Source: Burkholderia sp.
GTDB taxonomy: Bacteria > Pseudomonadota > Gammaproteobacteria > Burkholderiales > Burkholderiaceae
Direction of reading: 5' to 3'
Length of the DNA: 53,053 bases
NCBI GenBank assembly: GCA_030151225.1
Contig: JASLEG010000006.1
Location: 1 to 53,053 of the forward strand
Part shown: positions 25,378 to 34,132 of the stretch, in pieces
Position numbering within the stretch: position 1 is the stretch's first letter
Layout: every line of letters begins with the position of its first letter
The notes under the pieces: model-generated
Database searches by the model: none
Told to the model about the DNA's origin: nothing
Seen by the model: only the letters and a program-made list of their open reading frames with translations
Program-made: the position numbers and the translations under genes

Positions 25378-25516
25378 GCGTTCTCCCAGGGATGATGGAT
25401 CGGTCGACGCATTCTGGGCGGCCCCGGAGACGCCAGCCAGTGCCGCTACAATCCTGGGATCGCCCGATACCTCCCTCCTCCTTCACGCCGCTTTTTCACG
25501 CACCTCGCGAGGCCCG

Positions 25517-26305
25517 ATGAGCACCACCACCCGCACCGAGTTCGGCGAATTCCTGCGCTCGCGACGCCGCAAGCTGAGCCCGGCCGAGGTCGGGCTCGGC
25601 GACGGGCGCCGGCGCCGCACGCCGGGCCTGCGACGCGAGGAAGTGGCCGAGCTGGCCGGCATCGGCGTGGACTGGTACGTGCGGCTCGAACAGGGGCGCG
25701 CGGTCAATCCGCCCGACGCCACGCTCGAGGCGCTGGCGCGCGCGCTGCGCCTCGACACGGCCGAAGCCGCGCATCTGCGCGTGCTCGCGCAGGGCGAGGC
25801 GCCCGCGCCGTTCGTGCCGGAGACGGTGCCGCCGGCGGTCGAGCGGCTGGTGGCCGGCCTGAACCTGCCGGCCTACGTCACCGGCCGGCGCTGGGACGTG
25901 CTCGCCTGCAACGCGGCCGCGCTCGACCTGTTCGGCTTCGACCGGGTGGCGGCGGCCAACCGCAACATCCTCGCCTACATGTTCCTCGAGCCCGCCGCGC
26001 GGCGGCTCTTCTCGACGAGCTGGGCCAACGAGGCGCGCCGCATGATCGCGCTGTTTCGCACCAGCCACGACCGCCACGCGAGCGACCCGGCCTTCGTGGC
26101 GCTGGTGGCGCGCCTGCGCGCCGGGAGCCAGGATTTCGCCGGCTGGTGGGACACGCGCGACGTGCGGCTGGGCATCTCGGGGCGCAAGCGCTTCGAGCAC
26201 GCGCGCCACGGCACGCTGCATTTTGAGTACGCGACCTTCCAGGCCAACGACGATCCCGCGCTGAAGCTGGCGATCTACACGCCGGTGCCGCCGGAGCTCG
26301 ACTGA
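25517..26305 (+). CDS. XRE-family regulator with MmyB-like ligand domain
   Basis: Regulator of 262 residues. The N-terminal HTH (about residues 8-80) contains LGDGRRRRTPGLRREEVAEL with AGIGVDWYVRLEQGR, the strict signature of this subfamily. The C-terminal MmyB-like PAS-type domain has LPAYVTGRRWDVLACNAAAL, WWDTRDVR and a terminal HFEYATFQANDDPALKLAIY. Such domains bind fatty-acid-like ligands in a few studied actinobacterial proteins. The start at ATG 25517 follows GAGGCCCG. It is divergent from the oxidoreductase gene at 24298-25377, its likely target. Confidence 0.92.
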   Translation: MSTTTRTEFGEFLRSRRRKLSPAEVGLGDGRRRRTPGLRREEVAELAGIGVDWYVRLEQGRAVNPPDATLEALARALRLDTAEAAHLRVLAQGEAPAPFVPETVPPAVERLVAGLNLPAYVTGRRWDVLACNAAALDLFGFDRVAAANRNILAYMFLEPAARRLFSTSWANEARRMIALFRTSHDRHASDPAFVALVARLRAGSQDFAGWWDTRDVRLGISGRKRFEHARHGTLHFEYATFQANDDPALKLAIYTPVPPELD

Positions 26306-26332
26306 CGCGTCGGCCCGCGGCACCGGCCGCGC

Positions 26333-27118
26333 TCAACGGATCCACTGCGGCGCGTGCGCCAGCGTGGCGTTCTGCTCGATGTCGTGATTGACCCACAGCG
26401 TGGCCGGCTCGTCGCGCAGCAGCGCGTCGATCCTCTCGATCGAGGCGACGGTCGCGAGCCGGTCCGCATTGAAGGACGGCACGCAGCGGCAGCGGAAATT
26501 GCGCCGGTTGTGCGCGATGTCGCCGCTCAGCAGCACCGGCCCCGTGTCGGGCAGGCGCACCAGCAGCGAGCAATGGCCGGGCGTGTGACCCGGCGTGGCC
26601 ACCATGCGCACCGCGCCGTCGCCGAACACGTCGTGGTCGCCGTCGACGATCTGCAGCGGGTTGTCGAGCAGGCTGCGATACAGCTCGGGCAGGAATCCGT
26701 ACTGATCGGGATCGCTGCCGAACATCGCGTCGTACTCGGCGCGCTGCGCGATCCAGCGCGCGCGCCGGAACAGCGCGCAATTGCCGACGTGGTCGTAGTG
26801 CGCGTGCGAGATCGCGAGCGTGCCGATCTCGTCCGGGTGCACGCCGATCTCGCGAAGCTGCGAGGCGATCGTGCGGCGCACCGAGCCGCGGATGCCGTGC
26901 GCGATCACGCGCCCGTCCGGCGCGTCGATCAGCGCGTCCTGGGTGCCGGTGTCCCACAGCAGCCACTCGCCGCGGTGGCGGATCAGGTACGCGTTGCAGC
27001 TCAGGCGCATCGGCACGCCCACGTCCACGCCGGGCGAATAGATCGACGCGTCGCCCACCTGCGCGAGCCCGCCGTCGAGGATGTAGAGACGCTCGACCGT
27101 CGCGTGTTGCTTCGTCAT
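26333..27118 (-). CDS. Metallo-beta-lactamase-fold hydrolase, N-acyl-homoserine-lactonase-like
   Basis: Zinc hydrolase of 261 residues. The dinuclear motif HxHxDH is present as SHAHYDHVGN, followed by TPGHTPGHCSLLV and SGDIAHNRRNF, and a final histidine in WVNHDIEQN. Overall length and the N-terminal VERLYILDGGLAQVGDASIY resemble the AttM/AiiB branch of AHL lactonases, but the same fold serves many esters and lactones. The ATG at 27118 has GGAGG upstream. It is 38 bases downstream of the FAH-family gene in the same operon, which argues as much for a catabolic lactone step as for quorum quenching. Confidence 0.87.
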   Translation of the reverse strand: MTKQHATVERLYILDGGLAQVGDASIYSPGVDVGVPMRLSCNAYLIRHRGEWLLWDTGTQDALIDAPDGRVIAHGIRGSVRRTIASQLREIGVHPDEIGTLAISHAHYDHVGNCALFRRARWIAQRAEYDAMFGSDPDQYGFLPELYRSLLDNPLQIVDGDHDVFGDGAVRMVATPGHTPGHCSLLVRLPDTGPVLLSGDIAHNRRNFRCRCVPSFNADRLATVASIERIDALLRDEPATLWVNHDIEQNATLAHAPQWIR

Positions 27119-27156
27119 GGATGTCCTCCGTTGCGGTTGCGGTTGCCGTTCGCGGA

Positions 27157-28098
27157 TCAGGCCAGCGTCACGCGCAGCTCGCCGAGCCCCTCGATCGACG
27201 ACACCACCTCGTCGCCGGCGCGCAGCCAGCGCCGCGTCTCGAGCGGGGTCTTCTCGCCCCAGATCACGCCCTCGGGCGTGCCGGTGAACAGCACGTCGCC
27301 CGGCTCGATCGTCATGCAGCCCGACACGTAGGCGATCAGTTGCCGGCAGTCGAAGATCATGTCGCGCGTGTTGCCGTCCTGCTTCGGCTCGCCGTTCACG
27401 TGGGTGCGGATGCGCAGCGCGTTCGGGTCCGGCACGCGATCGCGCGTGGCGAGCCACGGGCCGAGCGGCGCGAAGCCGTCCGAGGTCTTGCCGGCCATGA
27501 ACTGCGAGGTGACGTTCTGCAGGCCGCGCGCGCTGACGTCGTTGCCGATCGTGTAGCCGGCCACCACCTCGAGCGCCTCGGCTTCGGGCACGTCGCGGCA
27601 ACGGCGCCCGAACACGATCACGAGCTCGGTCTCGTAGTCGAACTGCCGATCCACGCGGGTGGGCAGCGGCACCACGCCCTCGTGGTGGTTCAGCGCGTTG
27701 TTGAACTTGCCGAACACCGGCGGCGCCTTCGGCACCGGCGTGCTGGTCTCGGCCGCGTGCTGGCGATAGTTGAAGCCCACGCAGATGATCTTGCCGGGGC
27801 GCGTGACGAGCGGCGCGAAGCGCAGCGCGTCGGCCGCCACGTAGCGTGCCGCGCCGCCGCGCTCCACCGCGTCGAGCACGGCGCGCAGCTCGGCGGCGCG
27901 CGCGCCCTGCAGCAGCTCGTCCATGTCGCGCGGCGCGGCGAGCCCGAGCGCGGCCGCGGTGGCGGGCACGTCGAGCACGCCGCGCGGCATCTCCACGCCG
28001 AGCGCGGCGCGCCCGGCCACGCTCAGGTTCGCGAGCCGAAGCCCGAGCCGGCCGAGCTCGGTGCCGACGTCCTTGGTATCGCTTGCCGGTGTCTGCAT
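27157..28098 (-). CDS. Fumarylacetoacetate hydrolase (FAH) family protein
   Basis: Protein of 313 residues with the FAH fold. Conserved motifs are GKIICVGFNYRQHAAETST, the metal-ligand strand FDYETELVIVFGRRC, GYTIGNDVSARGLQ, KTSDGFAPLGPWLATRD and GDVLFTGTPEGVIWGEKTPL. The family includes hydrolases, decarboxylases and isomerases acting on 2-keto or beta-diketo acids; the exact reaction cannot be read from the sequence. The ATG at 28098 follows GGAGGG. It is the first gene of a two-gene operon with the lactonase-like enzyme, divergent from an XRE-cupin regulator. Confidence 0.9.
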   Translation of the reverse strand: MQTPASDTKDVGTELGRLGLRLANLSVAGRAALGVEMPRGVLDVPATAAALGLAAPRDMDELLQGARAAELRAVLDAVERGGAARYVAADALRFAPLVTRPGKIICVGFNYRQHAAETSTPVPKAPPVFGKFNNALNHHEGVVPLPTRVDRQFDYETELVIVFGRRCRDVPEAEALEVVAGYTIGNDVSARGLQNVTSQFMAGKTSDGFAPLGPWLATRDRVPDPNALRIRTHVNGEPKQDGNTRDMIFDCRQLIAYVSGCMTIEPGDVLFTGTPEGVIWGEKTPLETRRWLRAGDEVVSSIEGLGELRVTLA

Positions 28099-28154
28099 GC
28101 TGCCCTCCTCGTATCGGGTTCAGGGAAATCATGGGTCGATTTCGAGAATTTATC

Positions 28155-28197
28155 TTCTATCGTAGAATTTTTCAAGAAAATTGCTCCTTTGGTAGAA
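28155..28197. promoter_or_regulatory. Candidate operator in the FAH / XRE-cupin divergent region
   Basis: TTCTA-TCG-TAGAA (28155-28167) is a perfect palindrome. A second TAGAA half-site (28193-28197, in TTTGGTAGAATCC) lies exactly 30 bases further, three helical turns. The stretch 28145-28200 is strongly AT-rich. It sits between the divergent starts at 28098 and 28233 and probably binds the XRE-cupin regulator. Confidence 0.6.
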
Positions 28198-28232
28198 TCC
28201 GAGCCGAAAGAAAACGACGAGGAAACCGAACC

Positions 28233-28847
28233 ATGCCGAAGCCCGATCCCGCCGCCCGTGCCGCCGCCGATCCGGGCGACGCCATCGACGAGCTCGCCCA
28301 GGTGTTCGGCGCGCAGGTGCGCCGGCTGCGCGATGCGGCCGACATGACGCTGGAGCAGCTCGCGCAGCGTTCCGGGGTGAGCCGCGCGATGCTGTCGAAG
28401 GTCGAGCGCGGCGAGAAGAGCCCCACGATCGGCATCGCCACGCGCATCGCGCATGCGCTCGATGCCTCGCTGTCCGAACTGATCGGCGGCAGCGACACGC
28501 GCGGCAAGGTGGTGGTGATGCGCCGCGACCGGCGCCCGGTGTTTCGCGATCCCGAAACCGGCTTCGAGCGGCACATCGTGTCGCCGGCGCCGGGCGGCAC
28601 GCGCGTGGAGCTGCTGTTCCACCACCTGCCGGCCGGGGCCTCCACCGGCTTCCTGCCGGCCTATCCGCTCGGCACCGAGAAGCACGTGGCGGTGACCGAG
28701 GGCGAGCTGGTGGTGGTGATCGACGGCGCCGAGCATCGCCTCGGCACCGGCGACGCGCTGTTCTTCCAGGCCAACGTCGATCATCGGTTCGACAATCGCA
28801 CGGCCGCGCCATGCGGCTATTTTCTGGTGGTGTCCAGACAAGCCTGA
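28233..28847 (+). CDS. XRE-family regulator with C-terminal cupin domain
   Basis: Regulator of 204 residues. The HTH (about residues 25-85) contains MTLEQLAQRSGVSRAMLSKV with ERGEKSPTIGIATRIA. A cupin sensor (about residues 130-200) contains GTEKHVAVTEGELVVVIDG and GTGDALFFQANVDHRFDN. This arrangement is typical of regulators of small catabolic operons (PuuR-like). The start at ATG 28233 has GACGAGGAA upstream. It is divergent from the FAH/lactonase operon, with AT-rich palindromic sites between them, and likely represses it until a substrate-derived ligand binds. Confidence 0.92.
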   Translation: MPKPDPAARAAADPGDAIDELAQVFGAQVRRLRDAADMTLEQLAQRSGVSRAMLSKVERGEKSPTIGIATRIAHALDASLSELIGGSDTRGKVVVMRRDRRPVFRDPETGFERHIVSPAPGGTRVELLFHHLPAGASTGFLPAYPLGTEKHVAVTEGELVVVIDGAEHRLGTGDALFFQANVDHRFDNRTAAPCGYFLVVSRQA

Positions 28848-29110
28848 CACGCGACGCGCGGCGGCCGCGCCGTGCACACTTCGGTGCCGCGTTGCCGAAA
28901 TCACACAGAGCTTGTCGAATCGCAGTCGATTGACTGTCTGATTCATTACAAGTCGCGCGGGCACGCGGGATTCGTCGACGATCGATGGGCAAGGCCATCG
29001 AAACCGGGTAGTGTCGTCGTGCCGCGCCGTCGTCGCGAGTCGCGACGCGCGCAGGCAATCACCAGTCCAGACAAGAATAGCGGGCCGCCGGCAAGCGGTC
29101 GCACCGGGGA

Positions 29111-30310
29111 ATGGGCATGAATCTGTCCACAGAAAAATACGATGAAATCGTGCATCTGCTGTACGACGCGGTGGCCGAGCCGTCCGCATGGCCGCGTTGC
29201 TTCGCGACACTCGGCGCGGCGATCGGCGCCGACGCGATCCACATGCTCGCGATCGACAAGCAGCACGGCTCGTTGTCCTACAGCGACGGCTTCAACCTGT
29301 CGCCCGAGAGCGAACTCGCCTACCTCCAGAAATACGGCCGCATCGATCCGCGCGCGGCGCTGATGCTCGCGCGCGGTGCCGGCGAATGGACCCACTGCCA
29401 CGAGGCATTCGACGACGCCTACGTGGCGCGCGATCCGTTCTACCAGGAGTTCCTGATCCCGATCGGCAAGCGCTACCTCTCGGGCTGCAAGCTGGTGGAC
29501 GACACCCGGGTCAGCGTGATCTTCGCGGCGCTGCGAAACCTGGGCACGCAGCCGTTCGGGCCCGACGAGATCCGCTTTCTCGACCGGCTGCTGCCGCACC
29601 TGACGCGCGCCGTGCGCATGCAGCGCCAGCACTACACGTTCTCGACCAAGGCACTGGTGGGCCACCTGCTGGTGGACAAGCTGCGCCAGCCCGCGATGCT
29701 GCTGACCACCGACAACGGCGTGGTGCTCGCGAACGCGGCCGCGAACACGCTGCTCGGCAGCACCGGCCTGATCCGCATCGAGGCCGGCAAGCTGCAGTTG
29801 CCGGCCGCATGCCAGGCGCGCTTCCAGCAGGAATGCGCGCGACTGGAGGGCCTGGCACGCGGCGAGCACGGCACCGCGGACGAGCTGTCGTCGTATCGCG
29901 CGATGACGATCATGCCGGCCGGCGCAACGGATGCGCGCGGTGCAGGTCGTGCCGCCCACCGCGCGGCCGACGAGCCGCTGTACGCATTCTTCACCCTGCT
30001 CGCGCCGCCGAAGGTCGGCGGCGCGTTCGGCCTGCGCCCGCTCGTGCTGCTGCTGTTCTATCACCCCGCCTCCGCCGCCCCGGTCGATGCCGATCTGCTC
30101 GGCACCACGTTCAACCTGACGCCGGTCGAGACCCGCGTGTCGCGGCTGCTGGCCGAGGGCCTGTCGTCGAAGGAATCGGCGATGCGGCTCGGCATCCAGT
30201 ACGACACCGTGCGCAAGCACCTGCAGTCGATCTACCGCAAGACCGCCACCCGTCGCCAGCCCGAACTGATGAAGCTGATGCTGCATCTGCCGCTCAACGC
30301 GCTCGAGTGA
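29111..30310 (+). CDS. LuxR-type helix-turn-helix transcriptional regulator
   Basis: Regulator of about 400 residues. The N-terminal 300 residues form a sensor region (start NLSTEKYDEIVHLLYDAVAE, middle LTTDNGVVLANAAANTLLG, which looks PAS-like). The C-terminal LuxR HTH reads FNLTPVETRVSRLLAEGLSS then MRLGIQYDTVRKHLQSIYRK. It lacks a recognisable acyl-homoserine-lactone binding signature and a response-regulator receiver domain. The start may be ATG 29111 or ATG 29117; GGGGAA lies just before both. The upstream gap 28848-29110 shows no clear promoter match. The lipoprotein gene follows 103 bases later on the same strand and is a possible target. Confidence 0.88.
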   Translation: MGMNLSTEKYDEIVHLLYDAVAEPSAWPRCFATLGAAIGADAIHMLAIDKQHGSLSYSDGFNLSPESELAYLQKYGRIDPRAALMLARGAGEWTHCHEAFDDAYVARDPFYQEFLIPIGKRYLSGCKLVDDTRVSVIFAALRNLGTQPFGPDEIRFLDRLLPHLTRAVRMQRQHYTFSTKALVGHLLVDKLRQPAMLLTTDNGVVLANAAANTLLGSTGLIRIEAGKLQLPAACQARFQQECARLEGLARGEHGTADELSSYRAMTIMPAGATDARGAGRAAHRAADEPLYAFFTLLAPPKVGGAFGLRPLVLLLFYHPASAAPVDADLLGTTFNLTPVETRVSRLLAEGLSSKESAMRLGIQYDTVRKHLQSIYRKTATRRQPELMKLMLHLPLNALE

Positions 30311-30370
30311 TGGCCGCCCCCCACAACTGTGGAATGGAACGCGCGCATCGCCCGGATTAGATTCGCTGCT

Positions 30371-30384
30371 CGGGACACGTCCCG
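30371..30384. promoter_or_regulatory. Short palindrome upstream of the lipoprotein gene
   Basis: CGGGAC-AC-GTCCCG lies 30 bases before the lipoprotein start, between it and the LuxR-type regulator gene. It could be that regulator's operator; there is no other support. Confidence 0.25.
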
Positions 30385-30413
30385 CACAGATCGAACATGA
30401 CCAGGGGATCGAG

Positions 30414-32438
30414 ATGAAAGCAGCAAGAAAGATGGCGGGCGCGGGGCGCCTCACGATGCTGGCGGCGGCCTGCATGCTGGCCGCCTGCGGCGGTGGTGGC
30501 GACGGCGGCTCGGCCGCGTCGTCGGGCGGCACCTCGAGCGCGACGGCATCGAGCCTGAGCGGCACGGTGGCCGTCGGCGACGCGCTGGTGGGCGCCAGGG
30601 TCACGCTGCTCGACGCGAAAGGCCGGACCGCGACCGCCATCAGCGGCGCGAACGGCGCCTACACGCTGTCGCTGGCCGGCATGACCGCGCCGTTCCTGCT
30701 GGTGGCCACCGACACCGCCGGCGGCAACGCGACGATGTACTCGGTGGCGGCCAGCGCACCGGCCAGCGCGAGCACGCCCGGCATCGTCAACATCACGCCG
30801 CTGACCACCGCGATCGCGGCCGAGCTGACCAGCGACGGCAACCCGCTCGACCTGAGCGCCGCAGGCACGCTGTCGGCGCGCGTGACGCCGGCCGCCGTGA
30901 ACGGCGCGGTGGGCACGCTCAACGCGCTGCTCGCCCCGATCCTCGCGAGCGCGCTCGGCTCGGGCGCGGCCGCCTTCAACCCGATCAGCCAGGCCTTCAC
31001 GCCCAACCAGACCGGCGCCGACGCCGTGATCGACGCGGTGAGCGTGACGCAGGCGCCGGCCGGCGGCCTGCAGATCGCGAGCGTCGCGGCGCCGGCCGTG
31101 GCGATCCCGCTGAGCGCCGCGACCACCACCGGGCCGACGCTCGCCGCGCCGGCCCAGCCCGCCAACTATCTGGCCACCCTGCTCGCGCAACTGACGCAGT
31201 GCCTGGGCGGCACCGCCTCGGCCTGCGCCTCGGCGATCGACGCGCATTACCTCGAGAACGGCTACGACAGCACCAACGGCGGCTTCCAGGCCTTCCACCC
31301 CGGCATCGGCGCGCCGGGCTCGACGATCACCGGCGTGAAGACGCTCGCGTCCTGGGCGGCCGGCCAGGGCCCGTTCGGCCTCGCCAATCCGTCGGCGCTG
31401 GTGCGCATCTTCTACACCAATGCGGCCGGCCAGCAAAACTTCGCGCACACGGTCGTGCAGCAGACGGCGGCCGCATCGGGTTCGACGCCCGCGACCTGGG
31501 ACATCGTCGGCAACCAGCAGGCCTACGACATCACGATCGTCTCGTTCATCTCGCAGCGGCAGTACCTCGACAGCGCCGATGCGAACACCAACCGCTTCGA
31601 AACCGGCATCGACATCAGCATTCCGGTCAGCAGCGCCTCCGTGGCGAACCCGGCCAATCTGGGCTCGGCGAAGGTGACGGGCCCGGGCCTGCCCGCGGCC
31701 GGCGTGTGGCTCGAGCCGCGCAGCGCGACCGGCAGCACCACGCTGTCGCTGACGAGCCGCACCGTGACGAGCGCGCCGACCTCGGCGGCGACGAGCAGCG
31801 CCAACACCACGCTGTACCGCTGGTCGTGGCAGGCGCTGCCGGCGAACGCGAGCAGCTTCGCGTTCAGCGTCGGCAGCAGCAGCACCGGCTACTACGCGTC
31901 GCCGGCGCTGACGGCGCAGACGCTGCCGGCGCCGCTCGCCACCTACTCGGTCACCTTCTACGACACCACGGGCACGGCGCTCAACGCCACGCCGGTCACG
32001 GTCGTGAACGGCACCGCGCCGCTGCTCGCGAACGCGGGCGCCGGCGTCGCCTGGCAGACGATCGGCGGCGACGTGTCGGGCAGCTTCCTGAACCCGGCCG
32101 GCTCGCTCGCGTCGGCGCAGACCACCGTGGGCATCGACTGGTCGGGCCTGGTGTCGGGCAGCGACCTCGCACCGAACGTCAAGGGCGTGCAGATCCAGGC
32201 CGCGAGCGCGACGACCGAGGTGGACGGCTGGTGGGAAACCACGCCGCCGCTCGCGTTCGGCCCGAACGCCGGCCAGTACTCGACGAACGTGACGGCCGGC
32301 GTGGCGCAGAACGGCCAGCAGACCTGCGTCGCCGCCTGCCAGTTCCCGGCACTGCAGAGCGGCGGCTCGCGGCTCGTGCAACTCGGCTGGGGCGCGGACG
32401 GCGTGTCGTTCTACAACATCTGGAAGTACAACGACTGA
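30414..32438 (+). CDS. Large secreted lipoprotein with carboxypeptidase-regulatory-like domain
   Basis: Protein of 674 residues. The lipoprotein signal peptide is followed by the lipobox LAACGGGG and a Gly/Ser/Ala linker. Residues about 45-115 form a CarboxypepD-regulatory-like beta-sandwich (SLSGTVAVGDALVGARVTLL, ISGANGAYTLSLAG). The rest is Ala/Thr/Ser-rich with extended strands and no catalytic motif I recognise (FQAFHPGIGAPGSTITGVKT, TTEVDGWWETTPPLAFGPNA, ending WGADGVSFYNIWKYND). The region 30950-31200 resembles secreted-lipase-like or adhesin-like passenger spacing, but this is weak. It is probably outer-membrane anchored. The start at ATG 30414 follows AGGGGATCGAG. It converges with the siderophore operon. 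Confidence 0.85.
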   Translation: MKAARKMAGAGRLTMLAAACMLAACGGGGDGGSAASSGGTSSATASSLSGTVAVGDALVGARVTLLDAKGRTATAISGANGAYTLSLAGMTAPFLLVATDTAGGNATMYSVAASAPASASTPGIVNITPLTTAIAAELTSDGNPLDLSAAGTLSARVTPAAVNGAVGTLNALLAPILASALGSGAAAFNPISQAFTPNQTGADAVIDAVSVTQAPAGGLQIASVAAPAVAIPLSAATTTGPTLAAPAQPANYLATLLAQLTQCLGGTASACASAIDAHYLENGYDSTNGGFQAFHPGIGAPGSTITGVKTLASWAAGQGPFGLANPSALVRIFYTNAAGQQNFAHTVVQQTAAASGSTPATWDIVGNQQAYDITIVSFISQRQYLDSADANTNRFETGIDISIPVSSASVANPANLGSAKVTGPGLPAAGVWLEPRSATGSTTLSLTSRTVTSAPTSAATSSANTTLYRWSWQALPANASSFAFSVGSSSTGYYASPALTAQTLPAPLATYSVTFYDTTGTALNATPVTVVNGTAPLLANAGAGVAWQTIGGDVSGSFLNPAGSLASAQTTVGIDWSGLVSGSDLAPNVKGVQIQAASATTEVDGWWETTPPLAFGPNAGQYSTNVTAGVAQNGQQTCVAACQFPALQSGGSRLVQLGWGADGVSFYNIWKYND

Positions 32439-32495
32439 GTGGCGTGAACGCCGCGTGACGGAGCGCTCGCGGCTGCGCGAGCCGCCCCGTCTCGA

Positions 32496-32924
32496 TCAGG
32501 AACCGGTGGCGGCCCGCTGCGGGGATCCGACCAGCACGCACAGCGAGACGTGGCACGCCGGCAAGGCCGTCGGAAACACGTGATGGGTGGTCTTCGGCGG
32601 ATAGAGATGCCCCGACCGCGCGCGCGACACGATCGCCTCGGGCGTCACCCGATGCCCGTCGCGCGTGGCCGTGACCGGCACGTCCTCATAGCCGAGCAGC
32701 AGCACGGGAATCCGCGCCAGGCGCAACGCGAGCGCGGCGGCCAGACGATGATGCCCGTCCATCACCGTCAGGCTGCCACGCTCGACCGCCACCGGCACGC
32801 GCCAGATGCCGGTCTCGCGGATCGACTCGGCCAGGGCCGCGGCGTGCGAGGCATCGTGATGCTCGTGCGGCCGGAGCCGGAGCGGATCGAGGAAGCGCAC
32901 ATGCAGCAGACGCAGCGCCGTCAT
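32496..32924 (-). CDS. sbnI: SbnI-like ParB/Srx-fold protein (putative serine kinase), single domain
   Basis: Protein of 142 residues with the ParB/sulfiredoxin fold: FLDPLRLRPHEHHDASHAAA, IWRVPVAVERGSLTVMDGHH with HRLAAAL. Staphylococcal SbnI, about 250 residues, phosphorylates free L-serine to O-phospho-L-serine, the substrate of SbnA, and also acts as a regulator. The present protein keeps the DGHHR nucleotide-site motif but stops after the first domain with a Cys/His-containing tail (YPPKTTHHVFPTALPACHVS). The ATG at 32924 overlaps the SbnH stop as ATGA, so it is translationally coupled as the last gene of the operon. A kinase role is inferred from homology and position. Confidence 0.8.
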   Translation of the reverse strand: MTALRLLHVRFLDPLRLRPHEHHDASHAAALAESIRETGIWRVPVAVERGSLTVMDGHHRLAAALALRLARIPVLLLGYEDVPVTATRDGHRVTPEAIVSRARSGHLYPPKTTHHVFPTALPACHVSLCVLVGSPQRAATGS

Positions 32925-34132
32925 GCGGCGGCCCCCCCGAGAAAGATCCGCTCGGGATGCGGGTGACTCAGAAAGTCGTGGTGCGAGATGTGCCAGCCGT
33001 AGGCACCGGCCAGCGGGAACAGCACGCGATCGCCCACGCGCAGCCTCGCGACCTGCGCCTCGCGGGCGAACACGTCCTTGGGGGTGCACAGTTCGCCGCA
33101 CAGGCTCACGGCCGCATCGCGCACTTCGGGCCGCTCGAATGCATGCGGCCAGGCCTCGTTCGGCACGATGTCGAACGGATGATCGTGCTGCCACGAGGCG
33201 GGCAGACGAAAATGGTGAGTGCCGCCGCGCAGCACCGCGAAATGGCGCCCGTGGTTGCACTTCAGATCGATCACCTCGGCCACGTAGCAGCCGCAGTCCG
33301 CGGCAACGAAACGCCCGCATTCGAACACGATGCGGCAACCCGGTTGCAGCTCGGCGAGCAGCGCATGCAGGCCGTCGCAGAACGCCGGCCAGTCGAACTC
33401 GCGAGTCGGGCACGCGTAGTCGATGCCGATCCCGCCGCCCACGTTCAGGACCTCGAGCGGCAATCCACACGTGTCGCGCAACCGCGCGGCGATGCCGAGG
33501 TAATGGCGGATCAGCGCGAGATGCGAGCGCGCGTCGAGATTGTTCGACAGCGCGTGAATGTGCAGCCCCGCCAGCTCGATGCCCGGCAGGCGCGCGGCCA
33601 GGGCAATCATGGCCGGCACCTGCGTCTCGTCGATGCCGAACTGCGTGGCCTGACCGCCCATCGTCAGCGTGCCGGTGACGCGCGGCCCCGCCGCGTCGGC
33701 CGCGAAGGGCAGCGGATTGAGCCGCAGCAGCACGCGCGCGGGGCGGCCGGCGGCGAGCGCAATCGCATCGAGCCGGCGCAACTGCAGTTCGCTCTCGACG
33801 TGGATCAGCTCCACCCCGAGCGCGAGCGCCCCCGCCAGCTCGCGATCGGTCTTGCCCGGCCCGCCGAACACGATCCGCGCCCGACCGGCCGCGGCACGCA
33901 CGCGCTCGATCTCGCCGAGCGAGGCCACCTCGAAACCGGCGACGCTCGCATGCAGGGTGCGCAGTATCGGCGCGTCGCTGTTGGCCTTGACGGCATAAAA
34001 CAGCTCGCATGCGTCCGGCAGGGCCGCGACGAGCCGAGCCGCGCGCACCCGCAGGTGGTCCAGGTCGTACAGATAGGCGCATGCCGGCGAGGCGGCCTGC
34101 GCGAGAAATGCGTCGATGTGCGATCGATTCAT
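32921..34132 (-). CDS. sbnH: SbnH-like PLP-dependent decarboxylase, staphyloferrin B biosynthesis
   Basis: Fold-type III (alanine racemase/DABA-decarboxylase-like) enzyme of 403 residues. The Schiff-base lysine is K49 in ELFYAVKANSDAPIL. The glycine loop for PLP phosphate is LEVLNVGGGIGIDYA, FECGRFVAADCGCYVAEVID is the substrate region, and VSLCGELCTPKDVF carries the catalytic cysteine region. In the pathway SbnH decarboxylates citryl-L-2,3-diaminopropionate to citryl-diaminoethane. It starts at ATG 34132, overlapping the SbnG stop by ATGA, and overlaps SbnI by four bases. The order matches the staphylococcal sbn operon exactly. Confidence 0.92.
   Translation of the reverse strand: MNRSHIDAFLAQAASPACAYLYDLDHLRVRAARLVAALPDACELFYAVKANSDAPILRTLHASVAGFEVASLGEIERVRAAAGRARIVFGGPGKTDRELAGALALGVELIHVESELQLRRLDAIALAAGRPARVLLRLNPLPFAADAAGPRVTGTLTMGGQATQFGIDETQVPAMIALAARLPGIELAGLHIHALSNNLDARSHLALIRHYLGIAARLRDTCGLPLEVLNVGGGIGIDYACPTREFDWPAFCDGLHALLAELQPGCRIVFECGRFVAADCGCYVAEVIDLKCNHGRHFAVLRGGTHHFRLPASWQHDHPFDIVPNEAWPHAFERPEVRDAAVSLCGELCTPKDVFAREAQVARLRVGDRVLFPLAGAYGWHISHHDFLSHPHPERIFLGGAAA

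Noticed and set aside
26333..28132. A 599-codon minus frame suggesting an FAH-lactonase fusion
   Set aside because: Only its last 261 codons resemble a protein; the rest is the wrong frame of the separate FAH gene, and a GGAGG site precedes ATG 27118.
32455..32495. Hairpin CTCGCG/CGCGAG between the lipoprotein and sbnI genes as a terminator
   Set aside because: Six-base stem with no T-tract on either strand; such stems are frequent by chance at this GC content.
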